From Pseudomonas fluorescens (GTDB lineage Bacteria > Pseudomonadota > Gammaproteobacteria > Pseudomonadales > Pseudomonadaceae), in NCBI RefSeq assembly GCF_001307155.1, contig NZ_CP012830.1, positions 4,896,501-4,960,500 of the forward strand: 64,000 nt of DNA, read 5' to 3'. Numbering within the stretch: position 1 is the first letter of the stretch; each line of letters begins with the position of its first letter. The notes below the pieces were generated by a model. The model did not search any database and was not told the origin of the DNA. It was given only the letters and a program-made list of their open reading frames with translations. Shown here in pieces: positions 36,847-45,746 of this stretch. Both the position numbers and the translations under genes were made by a program.

Positions 36847-37377
36847 ATGCCTTTGAAAAACAAGAAGCTAGCCGCAGTTATGTCGTGCGTATTGATGCTT
36901 GCTGCCGCGCCTCTGCTCCCCGCCGGGTTGTCTGTAATGGGTACGGCCTATGCCAAAGAAGGTGGTGGTCACGGCGGCGGTAATGGTGGTGGAAATGGTG
37001 GTGGTGGCGGAAATGGCGGCGGCAGCGGTGGCGGTGGTGCTCATGCGGGTGAAGGTCACTCTGCGGGCGCCAAGAGCAATGGTCGCGCTGAAGGCCAGGA
37101 AACCGATCACGACGGCCGGGCTGTTCGAGACCGTGGATTGAGCGGTAAACACCTTGGACGTGATCGCGATGACCACGTTGGACGTGACCGTGATGACCAC
37201 CTTGGACGTGATCGCGATAGCCATCGTGGTCATGGGGCAGTGACTTCGGGTATTGCGCACTCGAAAACAACGCGAGGGGTGACGAAAGCGACGGCTATCT
37301 CGGCGACAACGCCCGGTGATCACAATGCAAAAGGTTTGAGTAAGGCAGTGACTTCGACCACTGACAAAATCCGATAA
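36847..37377 (+). CDS. Gly-rich exported protein, paralogue of the 43.3-kb gene
   Basis: A 176-residue protein. A signal peptide (MPLKNKKLAAVMSCVLMLAA, cleavage near TAYAK) is followed by a glycine tract (about 35-65), a region of three GRDRDDH-like repeats and a C-terminal part SGIAHSKTTRGVTKATAIS with TPGDHNAKGLSKA. The signal peptide and the last 50 residues are shared with the gene at 43337-43837, so the two are paralogues. The start 36847 is favoured by GGA eight bases upstream; ATG 36835 is also possible. Function unknown. Confidence 0.75.
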   Translation: MPLKNKKLAAVMSCVLMLAAAPLLPAGLSVMGTAYAKEGGGHGGGNGGGNGGGGGNGGGSGGGGAHAGEGHSAGAKSNGRAEGQETDHDGRAVRDRGLSGKHLGRDRDDHVGRDRDDHLGRDRDSHRGHGAVTSGIAHSKTTRGVTKATAISATTPGDHNAKGLSKAVTSTTDKIR

Positions 37378-37392
37378 GCACAACGCATTCAA

Positions 37393-37422
37393 AAAGCCGG
37401 GAAGCCATTGGTTGCCCGGCTT
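37393..37422. terminator. Hairpin terminator after the Gly-rich gene
   Basis: AAGCCGGG and CCCGGCTT form the stem, with AAAAA before it. On the minus strand it ends in a T-run. Confidence 0.65.
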
Positions 37423-37445
37423 GATGAGAAGGTCAGTCTGACCGA

Positions 37446-37480
37446 GAAGCCCTGCAGGTTTGCGCTTGCAGGGCTTTTCT
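37446..37480 (+). terminator. Strong Rho-independent terminator
   Basis: AGAAGCCCTGCAGG, loop, TTGCAGGGCTTTTCT. A nine-base stem (AGCCCTGCA/TGCAGGGCT) with T-run; ends the Gly-rich gene transcript. Confidence 0.85.
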
Positions 37481-37535
37481 CGTTTTCGGCCGGGGATCGG
37501 CTACAGTTGAGAAGTCATCGATAGGGAGATCTCAT

Positions 37536-37841
37536 ATGAAGTGCTTAATTTGTCAGGCTGCCGCCAAGACTGTTCACGCGCCGGGAGACTGCTCAGAGGT
37601 CAAATGCTCAGCCGGTTGTGGACACTTCAGGGTCTCGGCCAATCTTGTTGCGAAAATGATGTTGAAGCACGAATCCTTTGACCTTGAACGCACAAGGCGA
37701 TGGCTTGAGATGGCCCGCAATGATGATCCCGTGCCCTTGATATCGACCTACGATTACAACGTTTCCTTATTGCATCGCGACGCCGAAGAGCGGTCGGCCA
37801 GCCGGCCAAATCGTTCCAGAGAATCGGTAGCGTCGGATTAG
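37536..37841 (+). CDS. Small zinc-ribbon-like hypothetical protein (paralogue A)
   Basis: A 101-residue protein beginning MKCLICQAAAKTVHAPGD, with two CxxC-like pairs (CLIC and CSAGCGHFRVS) that could bind zinc, then FDLERTRRWLEMARNDDPVP. The same pattern (CLIC, C-x-x-CGHF-x-x-S, D-x-ERTR-x-WL) is in the gene at 40892-41131, so the two form a local paralogue pair. GGGAGA precedes the start. I do not recognise a function; DNA or RNA binding is a possibility. Confidence 0.7.
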   Translation: MKCLICQAAAKTVHAPGDCSEVKCSAGCGHFRVSANLVAKMMLKHESFDLERTRRWLEMARNDDPVPLISTYDYNVSLLHRDAEERSASRPNRSRESVASD

Positions 37842-37868
37842 ATGGGGGTTCTTGCTTTGATGTGACGA

Positions 37869-37897
37869 AGCAGCCAACTACTGCTTGGCTGCTTTTT
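37869..37897 (+). terminator. Rho-independent terminator after paralogue A
   Basis: AGCAGCCAA, loop CTACTGC region, TTGGCTGCT and TTTTT. It lies between this gene and the convergent diguanylate cyclase. Confidence 0.88.
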
Positions 37898-37917
37898 TAC
37901 TGCCGTCGCCATCCTTG

Positions 37918-39468
37918 CTAATTTGATATGACGGTCCTGTTTCTCCCGCTGGACTTGGCGATGTATAGCGCTTTGTCGGCGATATCCACCAAGCTCTCTA
38001 CCGTATCGACTTCTCGTTCGGAGAGTGAACTAATGCCAATACTGATCGTGACCACCCCTAGTGGAGAGTCGCTGTGTTGTATTTTAGCGTGCTCCAAATC
38101 GAGTCGGATTTTTTCGGCCAGCAGGAAAGCCCCGACATAATCGGTGTTTGACAGTACAACGGCAAACTCTTCCCCGCCGTACCGGGCGGCGAGATCACCG
38201 GTTCGGTTTACATGCTTTCTGATTATTGCGCCCACGGCCTTCAGGCACTCATCACCCTGTACGTGGCCGTAGAGGTCGTTGTAGCTCTTGAAGAGGTCAA
38301 CGTCGATCATGATCAGTGCGGTGCCGTCCAGTTTCTTGCGTTTTTTCCTGGCAACTTCAGCTTCTATGAAGAAATCAAAGTGGCGTCGGTTGGCCAGCCG
38401 TGTCAGTCCATCTTCGAGGGCCATCAAACCAAGAATCTTATTGGCTTCAATGTAGTCTTTCTGAGAGGCTTGCAATTCTCTTTGCGCTTGAATTTGCTGA
38501 CCCATGAGTTTGATGAGTCGATAACCAATAAAGCTGAGAATTATTAATAATATGGAGGAAATGATCAGGCTGGCGAGGGATTCGCTCCGCCAGTCCGCCA
38601 GTACTTCATTTCGATCAAATTCGGCGACGACGACAAGGGGGTACCCATTAATGCGTCTAAAACCTATGACCCGCTCGACACCGTCGATAAACGATTTTAT
38701 GGTCGCCGTGCCGGAGTTCACGTCAGGCTTTAACAGGGCGAACACTTCGCCTTTTGATATGTTAATGCCGATGTCCTGGTCGCGAAATGGCTTGCGCACC
38801 ACAATGTTACCGCTGGAGGTCACCAGATTGATGAGGCCATTCGTTCCGGTGTCGACACCTTCGTAAAGGTTGAGGAAGTAGTTTAGGTAAATGGTAGCGA
38901 GTGCAACGCCGGCAAAACTCCCGTCTGGATGGTTGATTCGGCGCGATACCGTCATGATCCATTCATTGGTTGAGCGACTGCGTATGGAAGGGCCAAGATA
39001 AGGTCCCAGGTCCGTATGGTCGCGATGATAAATGAAATAGTCACGGTCCGAGTTGTTGGCGCCTGCGGGTATGACACCGTTTGAATTGAGTAGCCAGCGT
39101 CCCTGTTCATCATAGATAAAAAAGCCATGTATTTGAGGCAGGCGTTTTTGTTGTATTTTAAGTAACTCTTCCAGTTTGTTTAAGTTTTCTGCGTTGCTGC
39201 CTTCTGTTTCCAGTCGTTCCTTGACCCCTATAAGTACTGTGTCAGCCTGCGTAAGGGTTGCCTCGATATTGGACGATAAAGTCTTCGAGAGATTTGACAT
39301 CTCGGTTTCCTTGTCGTGCAAATGGTACTCCAGGGAGTTGAAGATTCCCCATGTACTGATTGCTATCAGCGAGATGCATACGATGGCCACAAAGAGGATG
39401 ACGTGTCCGACTTTGAGTTTGGCATCGGTCCACTCAGCGGAAAAAAAAGAAGCCTTCCTTGTCAACAT
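37918..39468 (-). CDS. Membrane diguanylate cyclase (dCACHE-GGDEF)
   Basis: A 516-residue protein: N-terminal membrane helix (VGHVILFVAIVCISLIAIS), a periplasmic double-CACHE-type sensor (about 45-285, with DRDYFIYHRD and YLGPSIRSRSTNEWIMTVSR), a second helix (LIISSILLIILSFIGYRLI) and a C-terminal GGDEF domain. The active site is RYGGEEFAV, and an inhibitory I-site RTGD lies five residues before it, so the enzyme should make cyclic di-GMP and be product-inhibited. No EAL domain. Through cyclic di-GMP it may influence adhesin or biofilm functions, but no direct link is shown. Confidence 0.92.
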   Translation of the reverse strand: MLTRKASFFSAEWTDAKLKVGHVILFVAIVCISLIAISTWGIFNSLEYHLHDKETEMSNLSKTLSSNIEATLTQADTVLIGVKERLETEGSNAENLNKLEELLKIQQKRLPQIHGFFIYDEQGRWLLNSNGVIPAGANNSDRDYFIYHRDHTDLGPYLGPSIRSRSTNEWIMTVSRRINHPDGSFAGVALATIYLNYFLNLYEGVDTGTNGLINLVTSSGNIVVRKPFRDQDIGINISKGEVFALLKPDVNSGTATIKSFIDGVERVIGFRRINGYPLVVVAEFDRNEVLADWRSESLASLIISSILLIILSFIGYRLIKLMGQQIQAQRELQASQKDYIEANKILGLMALEDGLTRLANRRHFDFFIEAEVARKKRKKLDGTALIMIDVDLFKSYNDLYGHVQGDECLKAVGAIIRKHVNRTGDLAARYGGEEFAVVLSNTDYVGAFLLAEKIRLDLEHAKIQHSDSPLGVVTISIGISSLSEREVDTVESLVDIADKALYIAKSSGRNRTVISN

Positions 39469-39737
39469 GAAATCCTGCCATTCGACGTGGGTATCAATAG
39501 TTAGCGTATTCTATTTTTTTTATACCGTTGAGGTATTTTTAGCGTGGGTATTCGTTTTTGCCATATGCCCATCTTGCTTATTGCCAAATGTGCAGGCGGT
39601 CAAATAACGACAGCGTGATTGCCCCGCAATCACTCCCTCCCAGGAGCGTCAGAGAGAGGTGAAGGCTTTCGGTATGGAATCTTGGAGATGACAGGAGTAA
39701 AAAATACCTTACCTGCCTCAATCCAGAGGATGTGCAA

Positions 39738-39932
39738 ATGGTCATTACCATCAAAGAGCGCGATGAGCATCACATGTCTCATGAATCAAGTAGCGCGGGA
39801 ATCAGGATGTGGGATGTCTTTCAGGGAGATGTTCTGGTCGGCGTCTATCACAGTGAAGCTGAGGCGTTGAAGTACAAGGATTTGCTGGAGAGCGGTCGAT
39901 TGGACAGCCACAAAAAACCTCCGAAAAGATAA
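39738..39932 (+). CDS. Small hypothetical protein (64 aa)
   Basis: Begins MVITIKERDEHHMSHES at 39738, behind AGAGGA at seven bases; a GTG two codons earlier is less likely. It contains MWDVFQGDVLVGVYHSEAEA, a pattern seen in small proteins that repeat a fact about a residue change over time; no family is recognised. A good terminator follows within 20 bases, which supports a real transcription unit. Confidence 0.6.
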   Translation: MVITIKERDEHHMSHESSSAGIRMWDVFQGDVLVGVYHSEAEALKYKDLLESGRLDSHKKPPKR

Positions 39933-39947
39933 GCTCAACGGAGTGAA

Positions 39948-39972
39948 AAAGCCCAGCCCAGTGCTGGGCTTT
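39948..39972 (+). terminator. Rho-independent terminator
   Basis: AAAGCCCAGC, loop, GCTGGGCTTT followed by GTTGG; ten-base stem. Confidence 0.85.
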
Positions 39973-40084
39973 GTTGGTTTTGGGGCGGATGGATGCTGAC
40001 AGTCGGCAGAGCGTGTCTGTTCAGTTGTGAATTGTTCAGAATTGGCTTGAGGACGCGGTGTTATGGAGCGCGTAAGGTTTACCT

Positions 40085-40180
40085 GTTCGCCCTGCCAGAT
40101 GCTTCAGGAAACGTGCTGAGTGGCCAGCTGCTGGTCAGGGCGAACACTTGCCGCTATAGCGGCTGACTTTGAGGGGAGGG
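40085..40180. repeat. Structured element with a second partial copy near 54.8 kb
   Basis: GTTCGCCCTG (40085-40094) and CAGGGCGAAC (40136-40145) form an inverted repeat, followed by the palindrome CCGCTATAGCGG (40151-40162) and CTGACTTTGAGGGG. The CCGCTATAGCGGCTGACTTTGA part recurs at 54824. Function unknown; it could be a REP-like or mobile structured sequence. Confidence 0.55.
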
Positions 40181-40182
40181 GG

Positions 40183-40539
40183 TTACTTGAGGGGAGAAGC
40201 AGAGATCTTTGAGTAAGTACCTTTATCGGTAGTGGCCAGTAAGCAGCGGCCATCCTTGAATTTTGCATAGAACGTTATTTCCCTTTCTGTATCGCATAGT
40301 AACCAGCCCGCCACTAGCCCGATTGGCCCTAGAAGCAATGCTCCCGCCAGACTCCATCGAATGACGCTGCCTTTCTTGTTGACGACTTCTTCGGTTGCTG
40401 TTTCCAGCGTTTCCAGATTTGACAGGGGAATCTTTAGTTCGAGAGAAGGTTTCAGTGCGGATTTCAGAGTGAAAAATCCAGATTGAAATTCGGCATCGCC
40501 TGCCAGAAAGTCACCGGATATCACCGTTATTTTCGACAT
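40183..40539 (-). CDS. Conserved Pseudomonas hypothetical protein with two-helix membrane segment
   Basis: A 118-residue protein starting MSKITVISGDFLAGDAEFQS and ending with KFKDGRCLLATTDKGTY. One hydrophobic stretch (SLAGALLLGPIGLVAGWLL) lies in the middle, a glycine-rich segment that could be a hairpin in the membrane. It matches a widespread short family of pseudomonads whose role is not known to me. It is a single gene. Confidence 0.75.
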   Translation of the reverse strand: MSKITVISGDFLAGDAEFQSGFFTLKSALKPSLELKIPLSNLETLETATEEVVNKKGSVIRWSLAGALLLGPIGLVAGWLLCDTEREITFYAKFKDGRCLLATTDKGTYSKISASPLK

Positions 40540-40891
40540 GATTTTTTCTTCGTATGATCTGGTCTGGCCCGTTGAGTACTGGGCTCCAAAGGCTCCCCTC
40601 AGTCAATCGACTTGCGACAAAAGGCGAGGCCGGCGGTCACTTGATCGATACCCGTCGAGGGTATTCAAAACCGTCTGATCGAGTTCAGGCTGCCGGTTTT
40701 TCTCTGGGTAAAAGGAATTTTTTGTCGAGGTAGCGTGACGGTTGGAAATGGTCTATTAATTGACAACCTGCACCGTGAGGGTAGGCGAGAAGTCAGCGCC
40801 TGGAAGATGTTCGATGATGCCCGGCGGTGGGGCATGAGTTGGCGGCTAGATTGCTTGGTCGTGGAAACTGACAGGTGCTCGGGAGTGGCTC
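40540..40891. other. 352-bp spacer without a recognised gene
   Basis: Nothing convincing is seen apart from likely promoter sequence for the genes on both sides. Confidence 0.4.
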
Positions 40892-41131
40892 ATGTGGTGT
40901 TTGATCTGCTCGCAAGACGCGCGACATATTGAATCCGCAATGGATGGCATTGAACTGATTTGTCCTGAGTGCGGGCATTTCGGCATATCCGGCATCGTTA
41001 TGAGGGAACGGAACGAGCGAAAATTCGATGTCGAGCGAACCAGGGTCTGGCTTCATCGCGAACGCGAGATCAACCCTGACCGGTGTCCGGTTATCAATAG
41101 CTTGAACGTTATCTGGGCGTCAGAGCCCTGA
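40892..41131 (+). CDS. Small zinc-ribbon-like hypothetical protein (paralogue B)
   Basis: A 79-residue protein MWCLICSQDARHIESAMDGI..., with CLIC and CPECGHFGIS as a likely four-cysteine zinc site and FDVERTRVWLHRERE after it. It is clearly related to the gene at 37536-37841, but has a cleaner zinc ribbon (C-x2-C ... C-x2-C). GGGAG lies six bases before the ATG. Function unknown. Confidence 0.7.
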   Translation: MWCLICSQDARHIESAMDGIELICPECGHFGISGIVMRERNERKFDVERTRVWLHREREINPDRCPVINSLNVIWASEP

Positions 41132-41256
41132 CGGTTGAGATCCCGTAGGTTATCCAGTTGAATCCAGCGGGTTGGCTACCATTCGAGTGAGGCAGGGCGT
41201 TACTGGGATTCGTACAGGGAAATGCGTTGCTGATAACGTCTCGCCAATCTCAATTC

Positions 41257-42369
41257 CTACCAACACAACGTGAAGACATTTTTCGCGCCTGGCTGGATGC
41301 GGCTGCCCAAGCGTGCGCATTCGCGAGAAAGGGTGTCGTGCAGCCATTGACGGTCATCCCCTTCGGCGCGACAGATGCGAAAGCGATGAAGGTGGATGGG
41401 GATCAGGTCCAGCGATTGCAGGCACCCGCTTGGGTCCAGGGCGGCAAAGTACAGAAGCCCCAGGTCGCCACGAAAGTCTGCGTGGTTCTCGATACCTTCG
41501 TAATCGTTCAGGAGATCACCGCAGCCATAGAGAATCAGGCGTTCGCGGTACACCTCGATACCCTTGATGTGGTGCGAGGAATGCCCGTGCACCACGTCGA
41601 CTCCGGCCTCGTCGATCAACGCATGGGCGAACCGGACCTGCTCCCGCGGGATATCGAAGCCCCAGTTACCGCCCCAGTGAATGGAGGCGACCACTCGGTC
41701 TCCCGGGTTTTTGCCCGCAAGAATCCGTTTGGCCACAAGGTCCAGGCTTTGCATCGACAGGTCCTCCAGCCGCGCAACGCCTGCGCGCTTGTCCGTGGCG
41801 GCCCAGTCCGGTGGGATGCCACAGTCGGGTGCACCGAGGCCAAACACCAGCAAACGCCCTCCGCCTGGCTGCGGCAGCACGGCAGGCGCTTCGGCAGTTT
41901 GCCGGTTACGCCCGGCGCCGGCGCTGCGCATACCGTTGCTCGACAGGGTGTCTAGCGTATCGGCCAGACCGGCTTCCCCCCAGTCCAGCACATGATTGTT
42001 GGCCAGCATGCAGCAGTCGATGCCGGCTGCTCTGATGACCGGGAAGTTCTCCGGGCTCATGCGGTAATTGATGCCTTTTGGCTCCGGTCGTCCGCGGCGG
42101 GACACCGCAGTTTCCAGATTGATGATGCGTGCGTGTGGCTGGTGAAGTTCGAACTCATCCAGCGCGGTGCCCCAGACATAGGCGAAATCGACCGGGCGGG
42201 GAATCGGGCCATTGAGCCTTTCTGCCAGACGGACGTAATCGCCGGCATGCTTGACGTAAGCTTCGTAAAGCCGCGGATCGCCAGGATGCGGCAGTACCGA
42301 ATCGATGCCGCGGGCGGTCATGACGTCGCCCGCGAGAAACAGCTTCAGCGTATCGCTAACAGCGGCCAT
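41257..42369 (-). CDS. CapA-family protein (poly-gamma-glutamate synthesis-like metallophosphoesterase fold)
   Basis: A 370-residue protein without a signal peptide. Motifs of the CapA/PGA_cap family are in order: FLAGDVMTARGID, IINLETAVSRRG, MLANNHVLDWGEAGL, SIHWGGNWGF and VHGHSSHHIKGIEVY, which supply the Asp, His and Asn ligands of a calcineurin-like metal site. CapA proteins were named from capsule synthesis in Bacillus, but stand-alone forms in proteobacteria have unknown roles. It stands alone. Confidence 0.85.
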   Translation of the reverse strand: MAAVSDTLKLFLAGDVMTARGIDSVLPHPGDPRLYEAYVKHAGDYVRLAERLNGPIPRPVDFAYVWGTALDEFELHQPHARIINLETAVSRRGRPEPKGINYRMSPENFPVIRAAGIDCCMLANNHVLDWGEAGLADTLDTLSSNGMRSAGAGRNRQTAEAPAVLPQPGGGRLLVFGLGAPDCGIPPDWAATDKRAGVARLEDLSMQSLDLVAKRILAGKNPGDRVVASIHWGGNWGFDIPREQVRFAHALIDEAGVDVVHGHSSHHIKGIEVYRERLILYGCGDLLNDYEGIENHADFRGDLGLLYFAALDPSGCLQSLDLIPIHLHRFRICRAEGDDRQWLHDTLSRECARLGSRIQPGAKNVFTLCW

Positions 42370-42497
42370 GACACCCTCCCGGATATCCCGATCAGCTCAC
42401 CGTACGTTTTGCTCGCACACCGTTCAAAATATCAATTTTTCTGCGTGGCCTGCGACAAGCCGATGACGAACCAACCCGGTATTGAGATCAAACGCTG

Positions 42498-42704
42498 TCA
42501 GAGCAAGTAGCCAGTTGCCTGTTCGAAGTGGTTGTCCTGCACCCCGGCGATCAGGTGCAGTGGAATGTGCTGTTGTGCATCGATGGCGGGGATTTCAAAG
42601 CTGCCCACTATTTGAAGGTGTCGCTCACTCAGCCCGGTCGACTCTTCTTCGTTTGCCTTAGCCATTCTCGCGTGGTTCGCTGCGATTTCATTGAGAGTTG
42701 ACAC
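42498..42704 (-). CDS. Small hypothetical protein (68 aa)
   Basis: Starts with GTG at 42704 behind GGAG seven bases away; product MSTLNEIAANHARMAKANEE ... ends FEQATGYLL. Charged N-terminal helix, then a mixed region. No family recognised. The good ribosome-binding site is the main support. Confidence 0.5.
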   Translation of the reverse strand: MSTLNEIAANHARMAKANEEESTGLSERHLQIVGSFEIPAIDAQQHIPLHLIAGVQDNHFEQATGYLL

Positions 42705-42981
42705 GTTACATCTCCGGTGACTGACCAGGCGTATCGCTGGAGTCCTTAAGCGTTAATGTTGATTGCTGCCGCGTCAGAATAATGTCGTCCTGGGGCCGCT
42801 ACGGGCGTACTTAGCAATCCTTGAGCCGTATCCTGCACCACGTTTTAATAGGCGACGAATGGTGTCGTAGAGTTCTCTCTAAAGGACTTTTACCGAGACC
42901 GAATCCTTTGGTCAGGAAATGCGAACATCTCTTTGCAGACAGCGTTCTAAACAGGTATGGGAGCTCAACAGGAGAAGCATC

Positions 42982-43245
42982 ATGGTTCAGCGCCGCCGAC
43001 ACCATATCTCACAGATATCTCTTCGATTAGAGGGCTTGCGCGCCAACCTTTCGCAATTCAAGCAAGACGAGCTTGAAATACAGGAGACATTACGTGGATC
43101 TCCTGCACTCGAGATCGAAAAAGCTCTGGATGAGGCGTTTGACGAGATACGTGAATCGATAAACCATACCGAAGAACTCTTGAACGCGTTGGTTCAAGAG
43201 GCTGAAAGAGGTCGTGAAACGCAGGCGAGCCAAGAGGCTGGTTAA
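42982..43245 (+). CDS. Small coiled-coil hypothetical protein (87 aa)
   Basis: Starts MVQRRRHHISQISLRLEGLR at 42982 behind AGGAG at a good spacing; the frame extends upstream but without support. Nearly all helical and rich in Glu/Gln (LEIQETLRGSPALEIEKALD), so probably a coiled coil. A hairpin follows at 43278. Unknown function. Confidence 0.6.
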   Translation: MVQRRRHHISQISLRLEGLRANLSQFKQDELEIQETLRGSPALEIEKALDEAFDEIRESINHTEELLNALVQEAERGRETQASQEAG

Positions 43246-43277
43246 GATGTTCAAGGTCGGCTGAGGTGGAATGAGAA

Positions 43278-43297
43278 AGCCCGCAACCGGCGGGCTC
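43278..43297. terminator. Hairpin between convergent genes
   Basis: AGCCCGC, loop AACCG, GCGGGCT. No T-run on the plus strand (CTCTCT); a weak terminator or stabiliser between the coiled-coil gene and the convergent Gly/Ser-rich gene. Confidence 0.55.
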
Positions 43298-43336
43298 TCT
43301 GCATCATACTGGAGCATGAAGATGTAAAGATCGGGT

Positions 43337-43837
43337 CTACTGATCCTTATCCTGATCTTGTTTGGTGCTCGAATGTTTGGTGCTCGAAGTAGCAGCGTTA
43401 CTCAGCCCCTTTTCATTGTGATCGCCAGGTGTGGTGGTCGAGATCGCAGTGGCCTTTGTAAGTCCGTGTGTAGTTTTGGAGTGTGCGATCCCTGAAGTCG
43501 CCGAACCATGACCTTTGCTGTCATGGCGAATACTCCCGGTGTGCTTGCCACTGATTCCATGATCCCTGATTGCTTTACCGTCATGATCGCTATCCAGACC
43601 TTCGCTACGGCCAGTGCTATCAGCGTCAGCAGTATGGCCTTCGCTACGGCCATTGCTGTCAGCGTCAGCAGAATGACCTACTCCCTGGCCGCCGGCACCG
43701 CTACTGCTGCCGTGACCTGCACTGTTTCCGCCGCCACCACTTTTTGCATAGGCGGAGGACATTGGGAGTAAGGGCGCTGCAGCCAGCATCATTACGCATG
43801 TCATCAAAGCTACGAAATTCGTCTTCTTTAAATGCAT
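43337..43837 (-). CDS. Gly/Ser-rich exported protein, paralogue of the 36.8-kb gene
   Basis: A 166-residue protein starting MHLKKTNFVALMTCVMMLAA (43837, GGA at eight bases; ATG 43849 possible). Signal cleavage is near SSAYAK. Then a Gly/Ser-rich part, tandem copies of ADSNGRSEGHTADADSTGRS-like sequence, and a C-terminus SGIAHSKTTHGLTKATAIS with TPGDHNEKGLSNA, shared with the other copy. The tail is Lys/Asp-rich. Function unknown. Confidence 0.75.
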   Translation of the reverse strand: MHLKKTNFVALMTCVMMLAAAPLLPMSSAYAKSGGGGNSAGHGSSSGAGGQGVGHSADADSNGRSEGHTADADSTGRSEGLDSDHDGKAIRDHGISGKHTGSIRHDSKGHGSATSGIAHSKTTHGLTKATAISTTTPGDHNEKGLSNAATSSTKHSSTKQDQDKDQ

Positions 43838-44015
43838 GATGGCGTCCATCGATGTGAGTGGGTTTGCATGAATTAAGACGCACGGCATTCGTTTATAGTT
43901 CTCAGGCTTCAGACCGACGGTGTGAGGAGTCTGGAAACACTATGCGCTGGGTGCCTGCGTACCTATGAGGGGCGAGGTTTAGATCAGGCATGTCATTTCA
44001 GGAGAAGGGATAACA

Positions 44016-44618
44016 ATGATCCACCGTAAGCCAATAGAGCCTTGGGCTGTTGACGCGATAGCCTACATTCGGGCCTCTTCGGCTTTGAAACGAGAGTTTG
44101 CTTTGCTGCAAAACCGTGTCTATCCGGAGACGGGAGAAGATGAAATCAATACGGCGATACCGCTGCACGATCCGGTGTTCGATGCATTCTCGTTCTATAC
44201 CTGCGCGCACGACAGGGTCGTCAGTTATGCCGCGGTCGTAATGAAAGCGATTGAACATGCGGGTGACACATTTGAAATCGCCGGGCTGAGTTGCGTCATG
44301 ACCGATCCAGATTGTCAGGGGCGAGGCCTTGGGTTGAATACCGTCGCCGCGGCGACTCGTTGTATGGAGCGCAGTAATCTTGATATCGGCGTCTTCACGT
44401 GTGATCCGCCGCTCGCTCGTTTCTATGCGCAGGCTGGCGGCTGGTCTGTAGCGCCCAATATCGTCCTGATCGGCAACCAGGATGAAGAGGCTTTACGCAG
44501 CGATACGTTGGGCAAAGTTGTCATGTTGCGGCTGTTTTCGCAGAAGGCAATCGCGAACGCATCGACATTTACGCACGGGGTTATAAATCTCGCCTTGCCG
44601 CAAGGGCAGTTTTTATAG
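44016..44618 (+). CDS. GNAT-family acetyltransferase
   Basis: A 200-residue protein with AGLSCVMTDPDCQGRGLGLN, the acetyl-CoA-binding R/Q-x-x-G-x-G/A motif, and FYAQAGGW near the C-terminus. CAGGAGAAGG lies upstream of the ATG. Resembles the aminoglycoside 2'-N-acetyltransferase-like layout of small GNATs, but the substrate cannot be told. Single gene. Confidence 0.8.
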   Translation: MIHRKPIEPWAVDAIAYIRASSALKREFALLQNRVYPETGEDEINTAIPLHDPVFDAFSFYTCAHDRVVSYAAVVMKAIEHAGDTFEIAGLSCVMTDPDCQGRGLGLNTVAAATRCMERSNLDIGVFTCDPPLARFYAQAGGWSVAPNIVLIGNQDEEALRSDTLGKVVMLRLFSQKAIANASTFTHGVINLALPQGQFL

Positions 44619-44788
44619 TCCGGGTGTCAATGTGCTCTGCCGCTTGCTGCTCCTGTGTAGCGTAGCTGCATAGACGTAGGCGGGCGCCCGAGTGGCTGGC
44701 GCCGTCAGATTGGACGGCACCAAGCTTTTCCTGCGGGGGCTGAGATAAGAAGCACAGTCATCCACGGAAGCTGACTGACACTTCATTG

Positions 44789-45463
44789 CTATTCGATGAA
44801 TGCTTGTATATCGCCGTCCAGTTTTTTGATTGCCGCTTTGAAATCGTTAGCGGTAACCGGCTGGCTTGCATTTTTCAATTGTTCACCGAAGACCTTGCGC
44901 ACCACTTTGGCCACAGTCCGGCCATTACTTGCGTCGATTATCTCGGCCTCAATGTACAACTCGGTCTCTTGATTACGGTGGCCGGTGGCCGCCTGAGTCG
45001 CGCCTATCGCGGCCGCAACCGGAACCACTTCATACCATTTCATACCTTCATTGGACGTGCTGACCCCGGTAATCGCAGCGCGTACGACCAGGACTCGCGA
45101 ACCGGCAGGGGCCGACGGAACATTGGGTACCACACGGTACTTCTGGCCCAGTGCGCTCTTGGCATTGTTCGTCATGTAGGTTTGCAACTGGTCCAGCGTC
45201 TGGCGGTTGACCCGTTCATTGGGCTGTGGTGTCGGGTACAGTTCCAATCGCTTGAAGGCCACCGTGTCATAAGCGTTCGGGTTCCAGGACGGGGTCACCC
45301 AACGCATGGCCTTCTCACCGCTGGGTGTACTGACCTCCTGCAAATTGTTGTAGTCGGGAAGAAACCCTGAGTACTGTTCCTTCTCCGTGACTCTTGAAGT
45401 GCATCCGCCGAGCAGCAGACTGCTCAAGGCAACGCCGACAAGCATTTTTCTGGACAGACTCAT
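44789..45463 (-). CDS. DUF3313-family lipoprotein
   Basis: A 224-residue protein with a lipobox (LSSLLLGGC, cysteine at 21), so membrane-anchored. The body has EKEQYSGFLPDYNNLQEV and MRWVTPSWNPNAYDTVAFK, typical of DUF3313, and a glycine/alanine segment VVPVAAAIGATQAATGHR with conserved ELYIEAEIIDASNG. Role unknown. GGAG precedes the start. Confidence 0.85.
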   Translation of the reverse strand: MSLSRKMLVGVALSSLLLGGCTSRVTEKEQYSGFLPDYNNLQEVSTPSGEKAMRWVTPSWNPNAYDTVAFKRLELYPTPQPNERVNRQTLDQLQTYMTNNAKSALGQKYRVVPNVPSAPAGSRVLVVRAAITGVSTSNEGMKWYEVVPVAAAIGATQAATGHRNQETELYIEAEIIDASNGRTVAKVVRKVFGEQLKNASQPVTANDFKAAIKKLDGDIQAFIE

Positions 45464-45746
45464 ACTGTTTACTCCATGGATTAAGACGTTCTATACCGCA
45501 TCGAGTTGACGGCAGTGACAGGCTATAGGGCTAATACCTGCACGCTGGATTCCTTATGACGCGGCCTGCATAGAGTGCCTTGTGTCCTTTGCTGGAGTAT
45601 GTCCCGCTTATTTCCATGCAGTAGAAATGTTACCCAAATGAAATATATGACTGGCCGATGTTCCAGCTTTTTCTCCTTCGGAAAAATGTTCCCGTTGGGG
45701 CGCTTTGGGTGAGCGCGTATCCAACAGTTGACTCAGCCTGCTCAGG

